A DNA stretch of 64,000 nt from Xiphydria camelus (Eukaryota; Arthropoda; Insecta; Hymenoptera; Xiphydriidae): NCBI GenBank assembly GCA_963678675.1, contig OY783200.1, forward strand, positions 25,310,190-25,374,189. Reading direction: 5' to 3'. Position numbers and translations under genes: made by a program. The notes under the pieces are model-generated. The model was given only the letters and a program-made list of their open reading frames with translations. It was not told where the DNA came from and searched no databases. Below, one piece after another: positions 37,301-48,385 of the stretch (the first letter of the stretch is position 1; each line of letters begins with the position of its first letter).

Positions 37301-38988
37301 GAGGGTAAATTGGGCTGATGCACCGAGGGTAAATCAGGTTGGGGCTATTTCAGCTGAAATACCGCCAACCTGATTTACCCTCGGTGCATCAGCCCAATTT
37401 ACCCTTGGTGCATCAGCCCAATTTACCCTCGGTGCATCAGCCCAATTAACCCTTGGTGCATCAGCCCAATTTACCCTTTCACCTGATGCACCGGGAGATT
37501 AAGTTAGGTTAACCTAACCTAGCTTAAGCTAAATTAACCTGTTACGTTAAGTTAAGCTAGGTTGGGCCAACATAGGTTAGGTTAAGTTAAGCTACGTTAG
37601 GTTAACCTAACCTAAGTTAACGTAAACTCCCGGTGCATCAGGTGAAAGTGTAAATTGGGCTGATGCACCGAGGGTAAATTGGGCTGATGCACCAAGGGTA
37701 AATTGGGCTGATGCACCGAGGGTAAATTGGGCTGATGCACCGAGGGTAAATCAGGTTGGCCGTATTTCAGCTGTAATAGCCCCAACCTGATTTACCCTCG
37801 GTGCATCAGCCCAATTTACCCTCGGTGCATCAGCCCAATTTACACTTTCACCTGATGCACCGGGAGTTTAGGTTCACTTAGGTTAGGTTAACCTAACGTA
37901 GCTTAACTTAACCTAACCTAAGTTGGCTTAACCTAGCTTAATTTAACCTAACTTAGGTTAATTTAGCTTAACCTAGGTTAGGTTAACCTAACTTAACCTC
38001 CCGGTGCATCAGGTGAAAGTGTAAATTGGGCTGATGCACCAAGGGTAAATTGGGCTGATGCATTGAGGGTAAATTGGGCTGATGCACCGAGGGTAAATTG
38101 GGCTGATGCACCAAGGATAAATTGGGCTGATGCACCGAGGGTAAATTGGGCTGATGCACCGAGGGTAAATCAGGTTGGGGCTATTTCAGCTGAAATACCG
38201 CCAACCTGATTTACCCTCGGTGCATCAGCCCAATTTACCCTTGGTGCATCAGCCCAATTTACCCTCGGTGCATCAGCCCAATTAACCCTTGGTGCATCAG
38301 CCCAATTTACACTTTCACCTGATGCACCGGGAGATTAAGTTAGGTTAACCTAACCTAGCTTAAGCTAAATTAACCTGTTACGTTAAGTTAAGCTAGGTTG
38401 GGCCAACATAGGTTAGGTTAAGTTAAGCTACGTTAGGTTAACCTAACCTAAGTTAACGTAAACTCCCGGTGCATCAGGTGAAAGTGTAAATTGGGCTGAT
38501 GCACCGAGGGTAAATTGGGCTGATGCACCAAGGGTAAATTGGGCTGATGCACCAAGGGTAAATTGGGCTGATGCACCGAGGGTAAATCAGGTTGGCCGTA
38601 TTTCAGCTGAAATAGCCCCAACCTGATTTACCCTCGGTGCATCAGCCCAATTTACACTTTCACCTGATGCACCGGGAGTTTAGGTTCACTTAGGTTAGGT
38701 TAAGTTAGGTTAACCTAACGTAGCTTAACTTAACCTAACCTAAGTTGGCTTAACCTAGCTTAATTTAACCTAACTTAGGTTAATTTAGCTTAACCTAGGT
38801 TAGGTTAACCTAACTTAACCTCCCGGTGCATCAGGTGAAAGTGTAAATTGGGCTGATGCACCAAGGGTAAATTGGGCTGATGCATTGAGGGTAAATTGGG
38901 CTGATGCACCGAGGGTAAATTGGGCTGATGCACCGAGGGTAAATCAGGTTGGGGCTATTTCAGCTGAAATACCGCCAACCTGATTTAC
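19351..38988. repeat. 19.6-kb palindromic satellite array (24-bp monomers, two dyad types)
   Basis: The basic monomer is 24 bp and contains GGTAAATTGGGCTGATGCAC. Runs of monomers change direction at two kinds of centre. Centre 1 is a ~50-bp palindrome, GGTAAATCAGGTTGG on one side and its complement on the other, around TATTTCAGCTGAAATA. Centre 2 is a ~130-160-bp core bounded by CACCGGGAG and CTCCCGGTG, made of TTAGG/CCTAA-like words (GGTTAGGTTAAGTTAGG, TTAACCTAACC). By eye there are about 48 cores, roughly one every 400 bp. Cores occur in both orientations, plus a variant containing AACCTGTTACGTTAAG and GGGCCAACATAGG. No gene is supported inside. Confidence 0.95.
25734..36973. repeat. Internal ~5.4-5.6-kb tandem duplication within the satellite
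   Basis: Private variants recur one higher-order unit apart: GGTGAAAATG at 26625 and 32002, AAATTCGGC near 28251 and 33748, CAGCTTAAATACC near 28760 and 34330, GATTAAGTTAAGTTAACC near 29693 and 35262, and AGCTTAAATTAACATAACC near 30491 and 36084. Offsets grow from 5353 to 5617, and each increase (24, 24, 96, 72, 24, 24) is a multiple of the 24-bp monomer. Confidence 0.85.
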
Positions 38989-39610
38989 CCTCTAATTTCA
39001 CTAGAAATTGATATTTTCCGATAATTATTTTTTTTGTTTTAAAGGTAATGAAAATAGCAATTCAACCTCGGTTTTTGATCATCTTTACTAATATTAGTTA
39101 TAATACTAATCGAAGAGAAAAATTACGTTCAAGTTGAACACAAAACGTGACAGAAGAAAAAAATTGTTTAAAGGTTTAATGATTTATTTTACTATTTTTA
39201 AAAGAATTAAGTTTTTATAAAATTAAAAGAGATTATTAAAACTAATTAAAACGTATTTAAAAGTAATGAATTATATCTAAAGATATTCTGTAATAATCTT
39301 CATCGTTTTGCATGAGAGAGACCGGTGAATTACTATTACTTCTACCCTGTAAATCGTCATTAATAATTATATTTTCATTTTCAAATTGAATGCGAGGGAT
39401 GACGCTTTCCTGAGTCATGTACCCAACGGGACCATCGTAATTTTACTCTAACCTCTAAACTCCCTCTTGTTCCGCCCTTCCGCAACGAATACGCATTTCC
39501 GCAACCTACTGCAACGCATGTGAACGGACTCGAAACCTTCCGCGCGGAACGTGTCTGCGCGCGCACGTTCCGCATTCCGCATTCCGCAGGCCTTCCGCAC
39601 CCATCTGAAC
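38989..39610 (-). repeat. Right TIR of the 21.6-kb unit
   Basis: Inverted copy of 17974-18782 without the nested MITEs. It keeps an extra AT-rich segment near 39190-39300 that the left arm has lost. It abuts the satellite with no spacer. Confidence 0.85.
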
Positions 39611-39701
39611 CACGCTTGAGAGTGGCGCTGGGGAAGGAGTTGCGCAGAACGAGAAACGAGCAACGGGTTGTTGGTGGGGCGGATTTCAAATATACCTGAT
39701 A

Positions 39702-39914
39702 TACACCCAGTGTCTCGGATTCTGTCGCTAGTGACTTTCTAAAATGTCATTTTAAACATACTAGCCAATGAACAATTAATTCTCATGCCCTCATTAGCTA
39801 CGGTGGTGTTTACTCTCGTTAATGAAAGTATGAGGATTGATTAATCATTGGTTAGTACGTTTAAAAATAACATTTAAAAAAGTCACCAGCGACAGAATCC
39901 GAGACGCCCTGTGT
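39702..39914. mobile_element. ~210-bp palindromic MITE, copy 2
   Basis: The ends are inverted repeats: ACACCCAGTGTCTCGG, TCTGTCGCTAGTGACTTT on the left, and AAGTCACCAGCGACAGA, TCCGAGACGCCCTGTGT on the right. The inner parts are also mutually complementary (AACATACTAGCCAATGA / TCATTGGTTAGTACGTT), so the whole element folds back. Confidence 0.85.
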
Positions 39915-40707
39915 ACCTACATATGTATGTCCATACCTGTGCATCGCACAGTTCGTATTTTTTAAGAAACTACTAGGACTGGCGTGATTGTAACGAGAAT
40001 AATTTGAAAAGAACGTGGTACGGCCGAGTGAGAAGTGATACTGTTTGATGAATATGCTATAAATGAATTAGAGATGATATGCTATTCGTTATATTGCGTT
40101 GCACTTATATGCGTACGGATGTGCTGAGAGTAATAATGAGAATGACGGATGAATTGGACGTTGTACTGTTGCAATACGAATGTAATGAAAGTAGCAATAA
40201 AATAATGCATTATTATTTGGTGGTTTCTTACCCGTTAGTCCGATGTCTGTTGCGGAATACTGCTCGAAGTCGAACTTTCCAACTGGCAGAGTTGCACGGA
40301 TTGTTTCCATGGCGTACTTGGGCGTTCCGTGTAAAGTTAATTGTATTAGTTAGTGGTTTCGATAATTTTGTTCAATTTTACTGTTGCAAATGTAATGGGA
40401 ATACGACAATAAAAGAATCTATTGCTTATTAATTTATTAAGGCAATGTCGTTTAATGCATTCTTACCCGTCAGTCACCTACTCGATCCTAATATCGAGCT
40501 CGGGTGGTGGAGTGTGGGGAGGGAGCTTGGAAGGAGAGAAGTCCCTATTCATATTCCTATATCCTCCGTATTATTCCTTCTTCCACGAACCCCCCTCATC
40601 ACCCAATCGCACTGCAAGATCTTTTCCAATCCCCAGAATTAATTTTTTTCAACCATACTATTAGTATCCAGTCTTTCTGTTTTCGAAGTCTTCATTCCCA
40701 TAGGTAT

Positions 40708-40916
40708 CCCGTGCTCACGAAATCTGTCGCTGGTGACTTTTTTTAAACCTTATTTTTAAACGTACTAACCAATGATTAATCAATCCTCGTGCTTTCATTA
40801 ACGAGAGTAGACGTCACCGTAGCTAATGAGGGCATGAGAATTAATTGTTCACTGGTTAGTACGTTTAAAAATAAGGTTTAAAAAAAGTCACCAGCGACAG
40901 ATTCCGTGAGCACGGG
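40708..40916. mobile_element. ~210-bp palindromic MITE, copy 3 (inverted)
   Basis: Reverse-complement relative of 39702-39914. Ends are CCCGTGCTCACGAAATCTGT and its near-complement, with the same GTCGCTGGTGACTTT sub-terminal motif. The interior carries the CTAATGAGGGCATGAGAATT segment in the opposite direction. Confidence 0.85.
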
Positions 40917-41280
40917 TGTATGTACATTCCTGTAGGTATAAGTAAGAGCCTTTCTGTTGCATGTACTATTTTCTGGACAAGTTCAAGACAGAGAGGCTCT
41001 TATGCCGTCACCGTGTGTTCTCACTCACAATTACACGTTCTCCACATCTTCTTCGCACTGTCTCTGTGTGATGGCGTATCATACTCGTCCTGTTTTGTGT
41101 AAGATTTGAATGACGTTGGCGACAATTGATAAAATTAGTTTGAAAACTTCGGCTGGTTGTAGTTGTGTTAATATCTAATAAAAGTATATGCACTCAGTGA
41201 GTACAGTATCGCCCAGGGGTAAACAATCATCATTTCGAGCCACTTAAAACTCCCGCCAGTCGTCTCCTCTGAGCGGAAGT
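40917..41280. other. Intergenic region upstream of RpL18A
   Basis: No conserved protein recognised. The last ~100 bases probably contain the RpL18A core promoter. Confidence 0.45.
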
Positions 41281-41300
41281 CACCATCTCGTTCGCCCTAC

Positions 41301-41310
41301 ACTCTTTTCC
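41301..41310 (+). promoter_or_regulatory. Pyrimidine-rich (TOP-like) start region of RpL18A
   Basis: ACTCTTTTCC lies about 40 bases upstream of the RpL18A ATG, with no TATA box near it. Ribosomal protein genes in insects commonly start transcription inside such pyrimidine tracts. The exact start site is inferred. Confidence 0.45.
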
Positions 41311-41340
41311 GATTTCACTCCGCGTTGCAAGCACGGAACC

Positions 41341-42505
41341 ATGAAGGCGAAGGGTGAGGTGAGTTGAAAATTAATTTTTCCAGCCGTCAATTCGAAACTC
41401 TGTAACGCGAAAAATCGTCGTGATCGATCGTGCGTTCGCGGTCGTAGCAAATCGCGACGTGACGCGGTGGAAACTCGCGAAGGATCAGTCAACCTCCACC
41501 AAGACGGCATGGCAGGCAGGCGTCACATGTAGACCGTTCCAGCCTATACACTCCGCTTCCGGAAACATTCTCGACCTTCTGACGCATTTTCGATTGTCCG
41601 ATGTCGATTTCTGATTGCCGCGTGAACGCGGCTCGTCAGTCGATGAAACGCGCTACTCCTTGCAGAAATCGTCGCGCTTAACCTCTATCACACGCGCGCA
41701 AGCGCGTGATACTCTACCTCTTCTCACATTTTCGTGCTCTCCACTTTCCGAAACTCGCCCTGAGAGTTTTTTAATATCGTGTGAAAACTTCAACTTTCAG
41801 CTAAAGGAGTACGAGGTGATCGGGCGCAAGCTCCCCACCGAGAAGGAGAAGTCGACGCCACTCTACAAGATGAGGATATTTGCGCCCGACGCAATCGTTG
41901 CTAAATCTAGGTTCTGGTACTTTTTGCGTCAGTTGAAGAAGTTCAAAAAGTCTACTGGAGAAATCGTCTCCCTGAAACAGGTAATTATAGGGTTTTCGAT
42001 GACGACGCTCTACACTAAACGCAAGTAGCGTAAAACGCAGGAAGTTACGGAGCGAGAAAGGGGCTTAATATAAAGTGCGCCACATCCACGTCCTACGTTT
42101 GTAGAAGTCATCCTCGACGACACGTACCTCGCGTATGCGATAACCAACGCGACTCGTTGTGCTTTGCAGATCCCTGAGAAGTCGCCGATGAAGATCAAGA
42201 ACTTTGGCATCTGGCTGAGGTATGACTCGCGCTCGGGCACGCACAACATGTACCGCGAGTACAGGGACCTGAGCGTGAGCGGCGCAGTAACGCAGTGCTA
42301 TCGCGACATGGGAGCGCGACACCGCGCGCGTGCTCATTCGATCCAGATCATTAAAGTGGAGGTGGTCAAGGCAGGCAACTGCCGCAGGCCCCAGGTCAAG
42401 CAATTCCACGACTCCAAGATCAGATTCCCATTGCCGAAGCGGATTCAGCATCGCAATCGCATGCCTACCTTCAGCGTGCGCAAGCCGCGCACCTATTTCC
42501 TTTAA
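41341..42505 (+). CDS. RpL18A: 60S ribosomal protein L18a (eL20)
   Basis: Exons 41341-41358 (MKAKGE), 41801-41980 and 42170-42505 are all phase 0 and give 177 residues, the usual length of eL20. Recognisable segments include [94 protein letters not shown] and [17 protein letters not shown], ending [12 protein letters not shown] as VRKPRTYFL. It is a structural protein of the large cytosolic ribosomal subunit. The tiny first exon next to a pyrimidine-rich start region is typical of animal ribosomal protein genes. An AATAAA lies at 42542-42547. Rab39 follows on the same strand about 640 bases later. Confidence 0.97.
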
Positions 42506-42541
42506 GCTCTATTGTCGTAGGTGATACTTTCGTCGGAAGGG

Positions 42542-42547
42542 AATAAA
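42542..42547 (+). terminator. Poly(A) signal AATAAA of RpL18A
   Basis: Canonical hexamer 37 bases after the RpL18A stop codon. Confidence 0.85.
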
Positions 42548-43147
42548 GAGCGGTTGCTATAATTTCGAGTCTCTTTCTTTACGATTCTCACCCGACGAAG
42601 ATCTCGGAGCGGTTCCTACGATTTCTACCAGATACGAAAGTCGAATATCCTACGTGAGCAAGCATTTTGAAGAATCTGAATTATCGGAATGCTTCGCGAC
42701 TCCATAGAAAACAGAAATGCACATTGGATCGAGTCTACGTATAAAATAAATGTTTAGACGTACACTTGAACATTTCATTACATTTATCACTTCGCATCGC
42801 AAGGATTCGTAATTTGCGCCGGAATAATCGCGAGAACCAGTGCGATTGGTTTCCCACGTCGACCAATCGATCTGCGCGACACGAGGCTAGAAAGTCGACG
42901 ACAGCGCCTGCGCCCTTGTGTTGTGCAACGATTTCTCGAGGGAGGAGGCAGTACGCGCGGCGAAGCGAAGCAGTCGTCCGACTTTAGTGCGTCACGGTTG
43001 CCCGAGGAGGTGTTTCACCGCAGCAGTGAGAAAAGCCAACAGTGCCGTTCCGACGAGACGAGAAAATAATGTCGATCCCTCGAACGGCGACGCGCTGATC
43101 GCCTCACCCCTCTCCGCCGTAGTGCACGGCGCACGGACCACGACAGA

Positions 43148-44322
<1,175 letters not shown>

Positions 44323-44729
44323 ATACCGGCCCCTCTCTTTCTACGTTTGCCGAAGAGCCGAACGCGTCCCGAGAAGGAGGGTGTCGCGTGCAGAGGCAAT
44401 TTTTCCATCACGAGAATCTTTCGACGATCCGGAGACATCCCGCTACTCGATATTCCGCCTGAAATCACCCTCGTCCGACTTTCCCTCAGTCCCATAAGGA
44501 GGATCGCGTCGCGGCAGTGTTCTTTCGGCCGTCTAGATAACGATAGAGCCCATACCGACTTGCACGATTCGAAACGAGCATATCGAAAATTGTGCACATT
44601 TAGACGCGTATTCTCCTTTCTTTCTTTTTGTACATAGCGTGTATATACGATGAATATATTGAGAGAAGAGTAAAGACGATCCTGTTGTTATATAGATCGA
44701 GGTAGGAGTGTTTTTCTATGTCCGACGAT

Positions 44730-44735
44730 AATAAA
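44730..44735 (+). terminator. Poly(A) signal AATAAA of Rab39
   Basis: AATAAA about 410 bases after the Rab39 stop, followed by a short CATA tandem repeat (ATACATACATACATA). Confidence 0.65.
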
Positions 44736-46126
44736 ATGAAATGTATACATACATACATACATAATTAGATATACGCACGACGATAAGTCTCTACTTATTA
44801 CCAATTTTCCGCGCGCAGCTTGTCAGTTGAGACGATAGGCTCGATCACCTTCCTCTCGTTCGTCTTGCCGAGTCCCGATGAGTCAACTTTCGTACACGCG
44901 CTGTTTGCCAAGTTCAAAGGCTGCGTCTGTCATAGGTGTTTTTTCCACGCTCGATCTCGACTCGCGCAGATAATCTCTATCGGCAGCCGACTCGCCACTT
45001 AATCGGAGCAAGTCGAGATTCGGCGCGAAAGTCAACCGCGCGGATGAAACGGACGATGCGCGAACGACCGCCGCCACATTCTCCAGGTAAAATATACGTA
45101 CTATGCAGGTGATCGATCGATAGATCGCCTGCATTTTTCTCAAAAACAAATTCCATCCGAAACGCGGTTTTTACCTGGAAGATGCGGAAAACCGTCGAAG
45201 ATTCATTTTCGCACGTTCCCGACGGTACGCGGTGCGAACGAAGGAGAAAAGAAAATATGTACGTACATAAATACCTGCGAATTTAATGCCAAATTCACTG
45301 CTAGAGTAACCGATCGACGATGGCGTCCCTAGACGTAGCGAATACGTTAGTCAATTCATTTGTATATCTTAGCGATAAGGAATACCGTGTAATTAGAGGA
45401 GAAACCCCCTCACCGAGAGAAAGCAACAACCTTTCCTGCGGCGAAACTGTCGTCGATCCGCTCGGCAATCTCGGTATAATCGGCGAGCAAGTCTCGTTTG
45501 AAAGCAAAGCTCCCCGATTCCGCCGCCGTCCCCCTGGCCACAATCGAGCGTGAATGTAGATAACACTGCCGCCGGTTTTCCAAGGCGCAGCCTGGCCGGA
45601 TGGACTTCTCAGAACGGGCCAGTCGAGGGTTAATCGCTTCTCGAAATGAGCCTTCTAATCTGAGGATCGTATTACATTAGCTTAATGGCTCGGCGGTTCA
45701 ATTGCGAAATTCTTATAACTGACTGTGATATGACGCAGTTGGCGCGACGGATTGACCGTACCCGTAGACGGGATAATCGTTGATCTAATTCAGTAACGAT
45801 TTGTTATACGGAATTATTAAAGTTAACCAACGATTAACGCGTACCTATGAACGCGACGATAGGACGGATCGAACGTCGAACTTTGCTTTCGAACGCCACG
45901 AGATGTTTCGATTGGAATTTCACCCGATCGCCGCTGGACATTCACAGAAACGCGTATCCCCTCGCGAACCGATTGAACTCTCTATACCTGCAAATACCAA
46001 AACAGAAAACTAGAAAAAACAGCGAATCACGACAATGACTTCGCAAAAATCGCGAAATCCTTTCGCGATGAGTGGAAAAAGAACGTTTTTATTCACAAAA
46101 TATATACAATCTTGTAAATAGCAAAG

Positions 46127-46127
<1 letters not shown>

Positions 46128-46160
<33 letters not shown>
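46128..46160. repeat. (AT)n microsatellite
   Basis: About sixteen AT dinucleotides. Confidence 0.9.
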
Positions 46161-46165
<5 letters not shown>

Positions 46166-47013
46166 GCGTATACGCTAGATTATACACACAGGTAATCACG
46201 ATGTATAATACAGGTGTACGCATATGCACGTATTACACGAGTAATATATATTTAACTCCCGAATTGCATTTTATTAACGTGTAACTATGAAATAAATTAT
46301 TTAATCAGAGTAATAATGTCGGCCGTTCCTATATATATTTATATTTACAGTCGAACGTCATAATGTGTAGGATGTGTTTGTATGTCTCTTGTTTGTCGCG
46401 TCGACTGAACGCGATGGGGCGCGAATGCTTCCCGAGATCTCAACGCGACTTTATGCGTACTCTGTTCTTGCGGGGGATTATCTTGCGACGCGAAGTTACG
46501 AATTTGTTGCGTGTTCGCACGAGAAGCGACGATCTGGGAAAAGGATCGGGCGTGCTTTAGGAGAATCGAAATTTCTAATTAAAACGTGGCGAAATTCGTC
46601 CGTGTCGTAAGTGCGAGAGAAGTAAAGTGAGCCGCGATGATTCGACTGAGAGCTAGAAGCGCGCGCTGCGCCTATTCAGTCGAAATCGCGGATGAGAGCC
46701 GTAGAAAAATGTCGGATATAAAATGCAATCGATAAAACGTCGAAGGAATTGAGAAGAGGACTCGTCGCCCGGGTAGAAACGCCACGCGTAAAACTTCCGT
46801 GGCTTTTCGAAATTGCTTGTAACGTGCTATTACCTAATAATCCTCTTAACTATACGTATAAATCACGATAACCGCTATATATATATATATATACTTTTGC
46901 TCGGATAAAAATCTACTAATGAAAAAAACGAGAGATTCGCGGTCCTCAGCAACTGTGTCCATAAAAATATTATCGATTCCCAGCAGAGTAATTGCGTTAT
47001 CATAGTTTTGGAA

Positions 47014-47016
<3 letters not shown>

Positions 47017-47060
<44 letters not shown>

Positions 47061-47067
47061 CCTCTCC
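47017..47067. repeat. (CT)n microsatellite
   Basis: About twenty CT dinucleotides grading into CCCTCTCCCTC. The Arg/Glu-rich minus-strand frame across it is a product of the repeat. Confidence 0.9.
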
Positions 47068-47330
47068 CTCTAATATATATGTATAATATACTCTCTTAAT
47101 ACGCGCTAACTCCGGATGCACGATATACCTATCCTAAGTTCCTTTCAAAGTGACTAGAAAGATTTCCCATAATATACCTATGTATTTCCTCTGTAAACTA
47201 TGAACCATGTCGTATACATAGTTATAGCATGTTACTTGGCAAAATTCAGATCCGACAAAAAATTACGAAACGAGGGCTATCTTTACAAAAATACTATTAC
47301 AGGTACACGCATATAATATTTATATGTATA

Positions 47331-47332
<2 letters not shown>

Positions 47333-47386
<54 letters not shown>
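47333..47386. repeat. (AT)n microsatellite
   Basis: More than 25 AT dinucleotides ending at CCCTAAACG. Confidence 0.9.
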
Positions 47387-47389
<3 letters not shown>

Positions 47390-48385
47390 AAACGTATCGT
47401 AATACTTGATCCTCGCGGGAAAAGAATTCGCGCGCGCGGCACGTGTTCCTAACTACATATGTAATAACTATTTCCCGCGTCTCCGTCTCACGCGTAAGTC
47501 GACGATTATCATTGAAGATGCTTGCGTAATGAATTGCCATCGTCGGTTAATCGCGTACGTGCTCTCCGCCGCGTCTATTTACTAGAAGTGATTACTTATG
47601 ATGTAGAAATTGTACGGATCGAAGTAGCGTCTGTTTGAAACTGCGAGGGCGACCGGGAAGTGAGTTGGGGGAAAAAAGTAAAATGTGGAATTGCTGGCCA
47701 GCCTCACGTCTAAACTCGCGACTCCGTATAAAGCTTACATTTCACTGGGATACGCGAATGCGTGAAAAGTAAATCGCGCGAGAACGAACGCGCCGCGTTT
47801 TATCTTTGGTGGATATCGCGTCCGGTGGGATAAGCGCATGCGGTGCTTCCGCTCGCGCGCGATTCAATTTCTGCGATACGTGGAAAAATATTCAGTTGAG
47901 CGATGACTAAATCTTACTCCGACAACTGATATACGCGATACTTTCGTATCTTCACATCTGTGAAACGAAATGAAAAACTTTCCCTTGGGATCGAATTCTC
48001 TTCGAATTCTGTACATTCTGAGGCGGCGAAATAGGGGCTGAAAATCGCGGCAATTTCGACTCTGAAAGCAATTCCCTCCGCCAATTAAAATATTCCATTC
48101 AGAGGCAATTTTCTCCCACCTTTAGATTTCCACTCTTCCTTGTAAAGTGAGCGCAACGTGCTTCTCTCGATACTTGAGAACGCACTACCGCGAATTTATA
48201 AACAATATAGGATAGAATATCATTAATGATGTCAAAGTTTTCACCCTTCTCCTCCTGCTCTTCCCCCCGTAATATGTATCACACATGTATTGGTTCTCGA
48301 TTTTTGTATAGCGACGCATCGTATCGTGAAAGATATCGTGAAACACACACAGTAGTTACCTACCGTCTCCCTCTTACTCACTCAC

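Larger units (their letters stand above)
17974..39610. mobile_element. 21.6-kb TIR-bounded unit carrying a palindromic satellite
   Basis: The outer left sequence (17974-18782) and outer right sequence (38989-39610) are inverted copies. Both start GTTCAGATGGGTGCGGAAGG and continue through CGGAACGTGCGCGCGCAGAC, AACAAGAGGGAGTTTAGAGG, CACCGGTCTCTCTCATGC and ATCAAAAACCGAGGTTGAAT to GAAATTAGAGG. The left arm carries an insertion of two small MITEs (18066-18349) and lacks ~110 bases present in the right arm. Between the arms lie ~570 bases of unique AT-rich sequence on the left side only, then 19.6 kb of satellite abutting the right arm. No transposase is visible and no target duplication is obvious. 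It could be an expanded non-autonomous or fold-back element, or two inverted insertions that trapped a satellite. Confidence 0.75.
44736..48385. other. Intergenic region with microsatellites
   Basis: No conserved protein recognised on either strand. It contains an AT microsatellite near 46128-46160, a short AT run near 46868-46892, a CT microsatellite near 47017-47067, a long AT run near 47333-47386 and a 32-bp imperfect palindrome at 45103-45134. The right end probably holds the 3' untranslated region of the minus-strand F-box/actin gene. Confidence 0.5.

Noticed and set aside
19351..38988. CRISPR array
   Set aside because: Monomers abut without unique spacers, change direction, and lie in a eukaryotic genome.
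19351..38988. Genuine interstitial telomere tract
   Set aside because: TTAGG is never repeated in a regular tandem run. Words of 5-7 bases in both directions form a fixed core.
41359..42169. snoRNA in RpL18A introns
   Set aside because: CGATGA-like C-box candidates are present, but no properly spaced D box or terminal stem could be found by eye.
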